From Nitrospira sp. (GTDB lineage: Bacteria > Nitrospirota > Nitrospiria > Nitrospirales > Nitrospiraceae), in the NCBI GenBank assembly GCA_024331125.1, contig JANDJI010000002.1, positions 62,001 through 126,000 of the forward strand: a stretch of DNA of 64,000 nt, written 5' to 3'. The notes below the pieces were generated by a model. It worked only from the letters and a program-made list of their open reading frames with translations. It searched no databases and was not told where the DNA came from. The position numbers were made by a program, and so were the translations under genes. This document shows positions 1 to 8,112 of the stretch, piece by piece. Each line of letters starts with the position of its first letter. Position 1 is the stretch's first letter.

Positions 1-1093
1 TCAGCCGATCGGTGATGAAGGACGTAGAGCGGCGGCCGCTCGCTTGGCTTCGCTGGTCTTCGACGACGATCTTGATCCGTCCGCTCCGCCGACCATGTCC
101 CTTCGGATCGGGGCAGGTCCGGAACTTGCGTTGACCGATCATGACGATCCGACCATCGCGGCCCTCCATGCGTCGCGCACGATCAGGGTGCCGGATCAAC
201 GGACGTACCTGCCGCAGTTGCAATTGAATCGCACCAATGAACCGCACGGTGATTTGGTAGCCGGGACCTTTGTGTCGCCCTGGCCGACGGCTCCGTCTCG
301 TGAAGACAGCAACTATGACAGAAACGACTTCATCCCCAGCGAACAGGCCGATAGTGCCGGGGCTCCGGCCTTTTTGGTCCGACTCCGTCGAGCCAATGAC
401 TTTGAAGGTCTCGATCATCAGGAAGGAGTAAGTTCCGGCGGCTCGCCGCTTCCCTTGTTGGCCGGACATGGTTCACTGACCCCGTTCGCCAATCCGGACA
501 ACCCGAACAACTATAACTTCCGCGCCCATGGATTCACGGTTCGGGCGACCGCGCTGGCCGACGCGAGACCGGCCCTTCAGGTGGGATTTCCACAGACCGG
601 CGTCACACCTCCGATCGAAGGGGCCCTTCCCTTGGCTCTGACCCTTGAACTCTGGAACGAACTTCCGGTGGGACAGCCCGTCGTGCTGGCGGTGGATGGA
701 ACGGGCACCGTTTCGGGAAGGGGGCTGACAACAGCCGGTCGATTCACCCCCCCGCCGCCGGATCCGAGTGCCATCACGACCGTTGGGCAGGCGGTCGTGG
801 CGGCTCCTCCGGCGCTGGATGCCGACGTCACGGGCTATGTGCCGATCTATCACGTGTTCGACGAGGGAGGAGTTCCGATCGAGCGGGTGATCGGATTCGG
901 TCGTGCGGCGGTGACGGGACCCTTGCCGACCGCGACCGTGACGCGGATGCCCGGCTTGGTGGCGCCGATGAACGCGAGTCGGCACGTCAGGGGGACGGTG
1001 CCCCTGCCGCAAGACTCGACGGTCTGGCAAGCCGTGTTTGAGGCCAACCGTGGACTGGCCGACGCGGTGCTGGCCCCCGTCTTGGTTCGGTAA
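1..1093 (+). CDS. TadG-like pilus assembly protein, C-terminal part (5' end outside window)
   Basis: The reading frame (codons starting at base 2) is open back to the window edge, so the protein begins upstream; about 363 codons are present before the TAA at 1091-1093. A TTG at 44 is only an internal codon. The visible part is proline-rich with no membrane segment, cysteine cluster or catalytic motif that I recognise. The assignment to a TadG-like or Tad-associated secreted protein rests mainly on position, 41 bases upstream of tadZ in a Tad operon, and on the large soluble C-terminal domain that TadG-like proteins carry. It could equally be an unrelated exported protein of the same operon. 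Confidence 0.5.
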   Translation, partial: QPIGDEGRRAAAARLASLVFDDDLDPSAPPTMSLRIGAGPELALTDHDDPTIAALHASRTIRVPDQRTYLPQLQLNRTNEPHGDLVAGTFVSPWPTAPSREDSNYDRNDFIPSEQADSAGAPAFLVRLRRANDFEGLDHQEGVSSGGSPLPLLAGHGSLTPFANPDNPNNYNFRAHGFTVRATALADARPALQVGFPQTGVTPPIEGALPLALTLELWNELPVGQPVVLAVDGTGTVSGRGLTTAGRFTPPPPDPSAITTVGQAVVAAPPALDADVTGYVPIYHVFDEGGVPIERVIGFGRAAVTGPLPTATVTRMPGLVAPMNASRHVRGTVPLPQDSTVWQAVFEANRGLADAVLAPVLVR

Positions 1094-1134
1094 GCCGGCC
1101 AAGACGAACACGAAGACGAGCGTGGATACGAGCG

Positions 1135-2382
1135 ATGGAGAAACCGATCCATATTTTGATCGTCGGTCAGGATCAAACGTTGCGGCGGGAGTGTGAGGCG
1201 GCCGTCGAAGGGCTTCCCTCGCAGCGTGTGGTCCTCGCCTATGCGTCCGGTTTCGCCCAGGCCGAAGACCATGCGCGGAATCGGCGGCCTGAATTGGTCT
1301 GTGTCGAGTTGAACGCCCACGTCCAAGACCTCCGGTTGTTCGCCAGGGAACTCTACCGGACGGTTCCGGGGACGGTCCTGGCCGGCTTGTTTTGGGAGGA
1401 TCAGTTGGGGGGGCGGGAATCCGACACGATGGTCTTGATCGACTACGTGCGCGCGGGCATCCAAGATTTTCTGAGACGTCCTCTCTCCAGCACCGAGTTG
1501 CGGCAGCTTCTTGAGCGTCTCTTCGCCCAGCGCGCCGGGTTGCAAGGCGCCGTCGGGACGGTGGCGTCGTTCGTCGGCAACAAGGGCGGAGTGGGGAAAA
1601 GCACCCTGGCCGTCAACGCCGCCGCCGCTCTTGCCAGACGGTATCCGGATCGAGTGTTGCTGATCGATGCGTCGCTTCAACTCGGAGTCTGCGCCTTGAT
1701 GCTGGACGTGGCGCCGAAGACGACGATCGTGGACGCGGTCCGGGAAAAAACGAGGTTGGATGAAACGATGTTGCGGCAGTTGGCCGGTCGCCACCCGTCC
1801 GGACTCCACGTGCTGGCGTCGCCGGCCAACGCCATCGACGCATCGGAAGTGGACGAGGAATCGGTGTATCGCGTTTTGAATCTGGCGCGGCGGGCGTTTC
1901 CGTTCGTGGTGGTGGATACGTTTCCCATGTTGGACAGTACCGTGATGGCCGTGTTGGATGTGACCGATCTCGGATTCATCGTGATGCAGGGGACGGCGCC
2001 GAGCGTGGTCGGAATGGTCAGATTCTTGCCGATGCTCAAAGGCCTGGGGTTCGGCGAGGAACGCCAGCGGTTGGTGCTCAATCACACTTATCGGAATTTT
2101 TCCGGCAATTTGAAACCGGCCGACATTGAACGGCGGCTCAACCGGGAGCTGGACTACGTGTTTCCCTATCGGAAGAGCGTCCTCATCGCGGCCAACGCCG
2201 GCGAACCGTACATATTCCATACGCATCGCTATTTCGGATTTGGACGGGAAATGGAAACGCTCGTCGACGACATCGTCGCCGTGCGGGACAAGCGCGATCA
2301 GGCGGTCGACGCCGACGCGGGCTCGGAGACGACGGATCGTCGCGCGGCGCCGCTGCCGGAGCCGATGGAGACCTCTTCATGA
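1135..2382 (+). CDS. tadZ: TadZ/CpaE-like pilus localisation ATPase
   Basis: The 415-residue protein has an N-terminal response-receiver-like domain (about residues 5-120, starting with hydrophobic beta strand HILIVGQD) and a MinD/ParA-type ATPase domain from about residue 140. The deviant Walker A GNKGGVGKST lies near residues 148-157. The switch region keeps VVVDTFPML. In Tad systems this protein sets the cellular position of the pilus machine. The phospho-acceptor pattern of a true receiver is not obvious, as is usual in TadZ. Its stop overlaps the start of tadA by the ATGA arrangement, which supports translational coupling. The ATG at 1135 is chosen because the receiver fold begins directly after it; no strong ribosome binding site precedes it. 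Confidence 0.9.
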   Translation: MEKPIHILIVGQDQTLRRECEAAVEGLPSQRVVLAYASGFAQAEDHARNRRPELVCVELNAHVQDLRLFARELYRTVPGTVLAGLFWEDQLGGRESDTMVLIDYVRAGIQDFLRRPLSSTELRQLLERLFAQRAGLQGAVGTVASFVGNKGGVGKSTLAVNAAAALARRYPDRVLLIDASLQLGVCALMLDVAPKTTIVDAVREKTRLDETMLRQLAGRHPSGLHVLASPANAIDASEVDEESVYRVLNLARRAFPFVVVDTFPMLDSTVMAVLDVTDLGFIVMQGTAPSVVGMVRFLPMLKGLGFGEERQRLVLNHTYRNFSGNLKPADIERRLNRELDYVFPYRKSVLIAANAGEPYIFHTHRYFGFGREMETLVDDIVAVRDKRDQAVDADAGSETTDRRAAPLPEPMETSS

Positions 2383-3827
2383 CCGAGCCGAATCCGGCGA
2401 AGCCCGATCGAGAGGAGACCGACCGTCGCGCCCGCTTCCGCCGGTCGCTTACCAGCGAGGCGGCGTCCCGTATCAAGCTCGCCGCAAAACGGCCCGCGTT
2501 CTACCAACTGGGAGATGAAACGGAGGCGGAGGCCGACACCCGGAGCAAGCAGGCCGACTATGTGGCGGTCAAGGGGCTGTTGCAGGAACGGTTGTTGTCT
2601 GAAATCGGGGACGAAACGGTTCTCGGCCGCCGGGAGGACGACGTGGCGATCGCGGTGGAGGGATTCGTTCATCGGGTGCTGGAATCGGAGCAAATTCCTC
2701 TCAATGAGCAGGAACGAAGCCGGTTGGCCGAAGAGCTGACGGAGGAGACGATCGGCCTCGGTCCGCTCTCGCCGTTGATGGCCGACCCGGCCGTCACGGA
2801 TGTTCTGGTGATCGCGCCGGACAAGGTCTATGTCGAGCGGTTCGGCAAATTGGAGAAAACCGAAGTTCGGTTTCGGGATGCGGACCATATCATGCGGGTG
2901 ATTGAGCGGATCGCCGCGCAGATGGGCCGCCGGATCGACGCCTCCTCGCCCATGGCCGATCTGCGGCTGCCGGACGGAAGCCGGGTGAACGCGACACTGC
3001 CGCCGGCTTCGATCGACGGCCCCACACTGTCGATCAGACGGTTCGGGCGCCGGCGGTTGCGGCGACGGGATCTGCTGGAATTGGGCATGATGTCCGAGGA
3101 GATGTCGGAATTCCTTGCGACGGCCGTCTCCCTGCGCACGAACATCCTGGTCTCGGGCGGGACCGGCGCGGGCAAATCGACCTTGCTCGGCGCGTTGCTG
3201 GAATCGGCGCGTCCCACGGAGCGGATCATCACCATCGAGGACACGGCCGAGTTGATTCTGGATCAGGAGCACGTCGTCCGCATGGAGACGCGCCCGGCCA
3301 ACGTGGAAGGCCGGGGGCGGATCACCCAGCGCGATCTCGTCATCAACTCGCTGCGCATGCGTCCCGATCGGATCATCGTCGGCGAGGTTCGAGGGCCGGA
3401 GGCGCTGGATATGTTGCAGGCCATGAACACGGGCCATGACGGCGGCATGAGCACCATTCACGCCAATTCGCCGCGCGACGCCCTCTCACGCCTCGAAACG
3501 ATGGTGCTTATGGCCGGCGAGGAACTCCCGTCGAGGGCGATTCGGGAACAGATCGTGTCGGCGATTCAGTTGTTGGTGCACATCCGGCGATATGAAGACG
3601 GGGTGCGTCGCATCGAGCGCGTGACGGAGATAACCGGCATGGAAGGCGCCGTCCCGCTCTTGCAGGATATCTTCGCGTTTCGCCGGCTGGGGATGGAAGG
3701 CCGCCGGCTGCGGGGCGAGTTCTCCGCGACGGGCATCGTGCCGCGGTTCGTCGAGGGGTGGCGCCGGCGCGGCGTTTCAATTCCTCTCGGCCTGTTCCAT
3801 CCGAGGAGCGATCATCATGTGGAGTAG
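2379..3827 (+). CDS. tadA: Tad pilus secretion ATPase TadA/CpaF
   Basis: This 482-residue protein is a type II/IV secretion hexameric ATPase that powers pilus assembly from the cytoplasmic face. Residues 1-100 are charged and helical. The catalytic core follows, with Walker [10 protein letters not shown] near residue 260, an Asp box [10 protein letters not shown], Walker [14 protein letters not shown], and the His box [10 protein letters not shown]. All are intact, so the enzyme should be active. The length is normal for CpaF/TadA. The start overlaps tadZ by four bases and the end overlaps tadB by eleven, so the genes are one transcription unit. Confidence 0.95.
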   Translation: MTEPNPAKPDREETDRRARFRRSLTSEAASRIKLAAKRPAFYQLGDETEAEADTRSKQADYVAVKGLLQERLLSEIGDETVLGRREDDVAIAVEGFVHRVLESEQIPLNEQERSRLAEELTEETIGLGPLSPLMADPAVTDVLVIAPDKVYVERFGKLEKTEVRFRDADHIMRVIERIAAQMGRRIDASSPMADLRLPDGSRVNATLPPASIDGPTLSIRRFGRRRLRRRDLLELGMMSEEMSEFLATAVSLRTNILVSGGTGAGKSTLLGALLESARPTERIITIEDTAELILDQEHVVRMETRPANVEGRGRITQRDLVINSLRMRPDRIIVGEVRGPEALDMLQAMNTGHDGGMSTIHANSPRDALSRLETMVLMAGEELPSRAIREQIVSAIQLLVHIRRYEDGVRRIERVTEITGMEGAVPLLQDIFAFRRLGMEGRRLRGEFSATGIVPRFVEGWRRRGVSIPLGLFHPRSDHHVE

Positions 3828-4665
3828 CGTGGCGCTGGTCATCCTGCCGCTCGGGGGCGCGGCCGTGGCGATCTGGTTGTGGGTGGCGGAACGCCGCCGC
3901 CGTGTCGCGCGGCTGCTGGTGGCGTCCGCTCCCCGTTCGGCGGCTCAAGGCCGGACGGTCTCAACGTTTCCCCCTCGATACCGATGGATGCCGCTCGCCG
4001 TCGCCGTCATGACCGCGACGGGAAGTTGGGGAGGGCTCAACTGGCCGATTCCCTTTGCGCTGGCCGCGGCGGCGATCGTCGGCGTGGCGGGTATGATCGC
4101 CGAGTCCATCGTGGCCTCCAAGCGCGTCCTTTTGTTGGAGACTCAGCTCACGGACGTCATCGACGGATTGGTCGGCGCGCTGCGGGTGGGGATGGCCTTG
4201 CCCAAGGCGATCGAAACGGCCATGCAGGAGTCGAAGGCTCCTCTGCGGCCGTACCTGGAGGACCTGGTGGCCCGTCTTCGGCTCGGCGAGGACGCGCCCG
4301 TCGCCTTCCGCGACCTGTCCCGGCAGATTCCTCTGGAGAGCGTCCAGTTGTTCTCCCTGACGCTCTCCGCTCAATGGGCCGGAGGCGGACGCGTGGCCGG
4401 TTCGCTCGCGGCGGTCGGTCGAACCGTTCGGGATCGGATCGAAGTCTCCCGCCGAGTGCGGGCGCAGGCGGTGGAAGCCAATGTCTCGGTAATGGCGATG
4501 ATGGGAATTTCATACGGGTTGGCCTGGATCATGTGGCGGGCGAATCCCGCCTCGTTCGTCGTGTTTTTGACGAGCGATCTTGGCCGGTATCTGACGGCGG
4601 GTACCATGCTGTTGCAGGCGGTGGGGATCTTGTGGGTGCGGCAGCTTAGTCGGATTCGCTACTGA
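3817..4665 (+). CDS. tadB: Tad pilus inner-membrane platform protein TadB
   Basis: 282 residues with an N-terminal membrane segment (about residues 4-22), two more near residues 65-105, and a C-terminal pair near residues 225-275, enclosing a cytoplasmic type II secretion F domain (about residues 115-240). The domain shows the typical run of helices with GALRVGMALPKAIETA and LSRQIPLESVQLF. TadB forms the inner-membrane platform with TadC and is moved by TadA. It starts inside the end of tadA (ATG at 3817) and is followed seven bases later by tadC. Confidence 0.9.
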   Translation: MWSSVALVILPLGGAAVAIWLWVAERRRRVARLLVASAPRSAAQGRTVSTFPPRYRWMPLAVAVMTATGSWGGLNWPIPFALAAAAIVGVAGMIAESIVASKRVLLLETQLTDVIDGLVGALRVGMALPKAIETAMQESKAPLRPYLEDLVARLRLGEDAPVAFRDLSRQIPLESVQLFSLTLSAQWAGGGRVAGSLAAVGRTVRDRIEVSRRVRAQAVEANVSVMAMMGISYGLAWIMWRANPASFVVFLTSDLGRYLTAGTMLLQAVGILWVRQLSRIRY

Positions 4666-4672
4666 GGCTGAG

Positions 4673-5593
4673 ATGACGACGACGTTCTTGGTCGTGTTGG
4701 GGTTGGTGACCGCCGTAGCGGCGTGGGCGGCGGTCTCCTGGGCGTTGCGGTATCGTACGCTTGATCGAATGCGAACGGCCGAGAGGCGGCGAGAAGGTCC
4801 CCTGGGCGTCGATTCCACGGATCCCGCCGGTCGATTGGCCAGGTGGCTGTATCTCGCCGGTTTTCGCGCGTCGTCGGCTCCGCTTTTGTTCATCGGCGCG
4901 ACGGCATCCTGTCTTGGCATGGGGGCCGTCGGCGCGACGGCGGCAAGCCGGTTCGGGCTCGTCGATCTTATGGCGCAAGGGTTCGCCTATATTCCCGGAG
5001 GACTCGGCGAGGGATTGGCCTCCATTGCGGAGGCTGCGCCCTGGATTCTCCTGGCCAACGTCGCGCTGGCGCCGGTTCTGGTCGTTCGGGCCGCCCGGCG
5101 TCGTCGGGTGCGGGAAGCGGAAGAAGATCTTCCGCTGTTGCTGGAACTGCTGGCGTCGCTGGCGGAAGGAGGGCTGGGATTCGACGCCGCGCTTGCCAAG
5201 GTGCTCCACGCTCAGCCGCGCCCCCGAACCCTTGCGGCAGAGTTGCGCACCTTTCAGGCCGAATTGCAAGTCGGCGTCGGACGAGTCCAAGCGTTGCGCC
5301 GCCTGGCGTGGCGCCTGGACGTTCCTTCCGTCTCGACGTTCGTGTCGGCCCTGATCCATGCGGAGCAAGTCGGCGCCGGTCTGGCCGAAACCTTGCGTTA
5401 TCAGGCCGGGGATTTGCGGAATGCGCGACGTGAGCGGGTGCTGCTCGCGGCTCAGGCGTTGCCGGTCAAACTGGTGTTTCCGCTGGTGTTGTGTTTTTTG
5501 CCCTCCGTTTTCATTACGACATTGGGGCCCGCGTTGTATCAACTGGTCAAGGTTCTCAACCTTTCCACGCTTCGAGGATCGCCTTTACCATGA
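4673..5593 (+). CDS. tadC: Tad pilus inner-membrane platform protein TadC
   Basis: 306 residues: an N-terminal membrane helix (about 5-24), two central hydrophobic stretches (about 65-85 and 110-145), a type II secretion F domain (about 155-275) with LPLLLELLASLAEGGLGFDAAL, and a last membrane helix near 265-290. It is the partner of TadB in the platform. The gene sits seven bases after tadB and its TGA overlaps the ATG of tadD (ATGA at 5590-5593). Nothing unusual is seen. Confidence 0.9.
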   Translation: MTTTFLVVLGLVTAVAAWAAVSWALRYRTLDRMRTAERRREGPLGVDSTDPAGRLARWLYLAGFRASSAPLLFIGATASCLGMGAVGATAASRFGLVDLMAQGFAYIPGGLGEGLASIAEAAPWILLANVALAPVLVVRAARRRRVREAEEDLPLLLELLASLAEGGLGFDAALAKVLHAQPRPRTLAAELRTFQAELQVGVGRVQALRRLAWRLDVPSVSTFVSALIHAEQVGAGLAETLRYQAGDLRNARRERVLLAAQALPVKLVFPLVLCFLPSVFITTLGPALYQLVKVLNLSTLRGSPLP

Positions 5594-6375
5594 AACGGGA
5601 TATGAGTTCCGGTTGGATTCCGTCGACATGCCGAAGGGGCGTCGGGGTCGCCCTGGCGGCGGTGCTGGGTCTCGGCCTCGGCGCCTGCTCGTATCAAAGT
5701 CGGCATGTGTACAACGAGTGTCTGTTGCCCGACCGTCAATTGTTGCCGGTATGGGAACAGTGGCGCGAGGCCCGCGCGAAGCCGGGCGGGTGCGGCTCGT
5801 TGGAGGAGGGACGATTCCCGTGCGAGGAATTACGCCGGGATGTGGAGCGGGTGGCCCAGACCTGTCCGACCTATGCGCCGGGATTCATGGCGTCGGCGAT
5901 TCTCGCGTACGAGGATCGCCAGTTTGCGCTGGCCCAACAATATCTGGATGCGCTCTTCAGTCTCCAGAAAGCGCACGGCCCCGCCGCCGTGCTCCGTGGC
6001 CGGATCGCGCTGGAAGAGGGCAACGTTCCATTTGCGATCAGATTTTTGGCGGAGCAGGTGAAATTGTCTCCCGAAGATGCCGACCTGCGGGAAGTTTACG
6101 CCGGCGCGCTCTTTCTTGCGGACAAACTGCCGGAGGCGAAACGGCAACTGACGATCGCCGCCAATCTCGGCGCGCCGGTCTGGCGGGTTGCCTATCATCG
6201 CGGGTTGTTCGAAGAGGCGTCGGGAAATTTTCATCTGGCCCTGCGGCATTACGAAGAGGCGATCAGCGAGCGACCGGGGTGGGAGGTGGCCCTGGCGCGG
6301 CGGGACGGGATCATCGCGGCGATTCAACAGGGAGAGAACTCTGATACCGTCCCCACTGATGACGATCGACGGTGA
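5590..6375 (+). CDS. tadD: TadD-like TPR lipoprotein
   Basis: The 261-residue product starts with a lipoprotein signal: positive residues, a hydrophobic stretch, then the lipobox LGAC near residue 35. The mature part has helix-turn-helix repeats of TPR type between about residues 90 and 250 (runs such as EDADLREVYAGALFLADKLP and NFHLALRHYEEAI). In Tad systems TadD is an outer-membrane lipoprotein that helps the secretin. The ATG at 5590 overlaps the tadC stop; a second ATG at 5602 would give a shorter n-region. It is the last gene of the operon and converges on the DAHP synthase gene. Confidence 0.8.
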   Translation: MKRDMSSGWIPSTCRRGVGVALAAVLGLGLGACSYQSRHVYNECLLPDRQLLPVWEQWREARAKPGGCGSLEEGRFPCEELRRDVERVAQTCPTYAPGFMASAILAYEDRQFALAQQYLDALFSLQKAHGPAAVLRGRIALEEGNVPFAIRFLAEQVKLSPEDADLREVYAGALFLADKLPEAKRQLTIAANLGAPVWRVAYHRGLFEEASGNFHLALRHYEEAISERPGWEVALARRDGIIAAIQQGENSDTVPTDDDRR

Positions 6376-6452
6376 TGTGTCGAGAAGAGAGCAGATCGCG
6401 CCCTTTTTTGTCGGAGCAAGGGCCGGTGTGTTGATGGCTGCCCGCCGGCTTT

Positions 6453-7511
6453 TTAGGCCGGTTTGACGGTCAGCGATTCGGCCAGCTCGTCCAAGAGAGA
6501 CTTCGTTTCGTCCCATCCGAGACAGGCGTCGGTGATCGAGACGCCGTACGCGAGCGGAACCCCCTCTTTCCACGTTTGCTTCCCGGGGTGGAGATTGCTC
6601 TCCAGCATGAGCCCCATGATCGACTGGCGGCCCTCGCGGAACTGACGGAGGACTTCGCGGGCCACGGTGCCTTGGCGGCGGTGGTCTTTGCTCGAATTGT
6701 CGTGCGAGCAATCGATCATGATGGGGCGGGCGATGTGTTCGCCCGCCACGGCCGTCTCGGCCTTGGCGACGTGCTCGGCGTCGTAGTTGCTTTTTCCTCC
6801 TCCCCCGCGGAGGACGATGTGTCGATCCGGGTTGCCCATGGTTTTGATGATGGAAGTTTGGCCGTCGGCGTTGATGCCGACGAAGTGATGCGGGGCTCGC
6901 GCCGAGATCATGGCGTTGACGGCGACCTGGAGATTGCCCTCGGTGCCGTTTTTGAATCCGACGGGCATGGAGAGACCGCTGGCCATCTCGCGATGAATCT
7001 GGCTTTCGGTGGTACGCGCGCCGATCGCCGTCCAACTGATCAGATCGGCGGTGTATTGGGGCGTGACCGGATCCAGCAGCTCCGTTGCGCAAGGCAGGCC
7101 GAGCTGGTTGATTCGAAGCAGGATCGTCCGGGCCAGCTCCATCCCGCGCGCGATATCACAGGTGCCGTCCAAATGGGGGTCGTTGATCAAGCCTTTCCAG
7201 CCGACGGTGGTCCGAGGTTTCTCAAAATAGGTTCGCATGATGATCAGAAACCGGTCGCGCAGGGCGTCGGCGACCGGCTTCAGTTTCTGCGCGTAGTCGA
7301 GCGCGGCATCGGGATCATGGATCGAGCACGGTCCGACGATGATGACGAGGCGATCACGATCTTGCCCGTGAAGGATCTTTCTGACGGCTTCGCGGGTTTC
7401 GACGACCAGTTTGGCTGCGTGGTCCGTGATGGGAAGTCTGGTTTTAATCGTACGGGGCGAAGGCAGCGCCTTGATCTCGATGACATGTTGATTGTCAATG
7501 GGCCTGTTCAC
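6453..7511 (-). CDS. aroG: 3-deoxy-7-phosphoheptulonate synthase (DAHP synthase, class I)
   Basis: It condenses phosphoenolpyruvate and erythrose 4-phosphate, the first step of the shikimate pathway. The 352-residue length equals that of the AroF/G/H family. Visible motifs are VGPCSIHDP (substrate binding), the MRTYFEKPRTTVGWKGL segment, GGGGKSNYDAEHV, and IDCSHDNSSKDH with the metal-binding His. I choose the GTG at 7511 because a ribosome binding site (AAAGGA) lies five to eight bases upstream and the length then fits the family. The frame itself stays open to 7628, but that extension would be non-homologous and would overlap the promoter. Terminal residues are TVKPA. Confidence 0.93.
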   Translation of the reverse strand: MNRPIDNQHVIEIKALPSPRTIKTRLPITDHAAKLVVETREAVRKILHGQDRDRLVIIVGPCSIHDPDAALDYAQKLKPVADALRDRFLIIMRTYFEKPRTTVGWKGLINDPHLDGTCDIARGMELARTILLRINQLGLPCATELLDPVTPQYTADLISWTAIGARTTESQIHREMASGLSMPVGFKNGTEGNLQVAVNAMISARAPHHFVGINADGQTSIIKTMGNPDRHIVLRGGGGKSNYDAEHVAKAETAVAGEHIARPIMIDCSHDNSSKDHRRQGTVAREVLRQFREGRQSIMGLMLESNLHPGKQTWKEGVPLAYGVSITDACLGWDETKSLLDELAESLTVKPA

Positions 7512-7548
7512 GGCGGTCCTTTCAGGAAAAATGGTCTCGATGCCGTAG

Positions 7549-7576
7549 AGTATAGGAAATGTTGGGGAAAAGTCCA
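7549..7576 (-). promoter_or_regulatory. Candidate sigma-70 promoter of the DAHP synthase gene
   Basis: On the minus strand TGGACT (7576-7571) and TATACT (7554-7549) are separated by 16 bases. The -10 box matches five of six consensus bases and the -35 box four of six. The predicted transcript start near 7542 leaves a leader of about 30 bases before the GTG at 7511. Prediction by eye only. Confidence 0.45.
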
Positions 7577-7634
7577 GAAGGGAGTTTGTAACATGTTGAT
7601 GAATCAATAAAATCACTGCCATGTCCAACCGATT

Positions 7635-7649
7635 TGACAGGCTCTGTCA
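7635..7649. promoter_or_regulatory. Small inverted repeat, possible operator
   Basis: TGACAG and CTGTCA form a perfect six-base inverted repeat separated by GCT. It lies 24 bases upstream of the ATG at 7673 and between two divergent genes, a place where a repressor site would be expected. No known operator consensus is claimed. Confidence 0.3.
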
Positions 7650-7672
7650 GGTTATGGTACCCGCTATGCCCC

Positions 7673-7993
7673 ATGATCGAGCCACGATGGTCCACAAAGT
7701 TCCAAGCCGGCCTTTCAGCCTTTCTGATGGCACTTCTGCTGGCCCTTGCGCCGTTTGCCGTCGCGCAAGACGTCCACCATGCGTTGGCCGCCGCGGATAC
7801 CGACGGCCACGAACATTCGGCCTACGACATCTGCCAATGGGTTGACGATCACATCGCCGGTTCGATCGATTGTGATCTGCCGCGCCTGACTCCCGGTGAT
7901 CTGGTTTGGTTGCCGGTAAGCACGGCGGAAGACGCTCTGCTCTCGGCGACGCTCTCGCTCGTCGGTCCCTCCCGCGCTCCGCCGTGTCTCTAG
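7673..7993 (+). CDS. Small exported protein of unknown function, upstream of TonB receptor
   Basis: I do not recognise the family. The 106-residue product (from ATG 7673) has a signal peptide: MIEPRWSTKFQ, a hydrophobic stretch LSAFLMALLLALAPF, and a likely cleavage after AVAQ. The mature part begins with DVHHALAAADTDGHEH and holds two cysteines (ICQW, DCDLP), so a metal-binding role is possible but unproven. The frame is open upstream to a TTG at 7634, but that would include the inverted repeat region. It lies 119 bases before the TonB-dependent receptor gene in the same direction, as many small periplasmic accessory proteins of metal or siderophore receptors do. Confidence 0.6.
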   Translation: MIEPRWSTKFQAGLSAFLMALLLALAPFAVAQDVHHALAAADTDGHEHSAYDICQWVDDHIAGSIDCDLPRLTPGDLVWLPVSTAEDALLSATLSLVGPSRAPPCL

Positions 7994-8112
7994 ACAAGCA
8001 CTGACTCACATCAATCGCGTCACGGTGGGTGGAAAGGCCTTGGGCTGCTCAAGCCGTCCATCCTCCGTCATTTTGCTTGTCACCGTCTTATGCGTAAGAG
8101 CGAGGAGGGGCC

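Noticed and set aside
850..2226. A 458-codon minus-strand frame across the first genes
   Set aside because: It is antisense to tadZ and has no recognisable domain; rich in His/Arg/Pro as expected for a shadow frame.
6440..6470. Bidirectional terminator around CCGGC and GCCGG repeats at the end of the DAHP synthase gene
   Set aside because: The stem is only five bases, overlaps the stop codon and is not followed by a clear T run on either strand.
8000..8112. Possible cobalamin-type riboswitch before the TonB receptor
   Set aside because: The conserved B12-box sequence and a fitting stem pattern were not seen; only about 110 bases are available.
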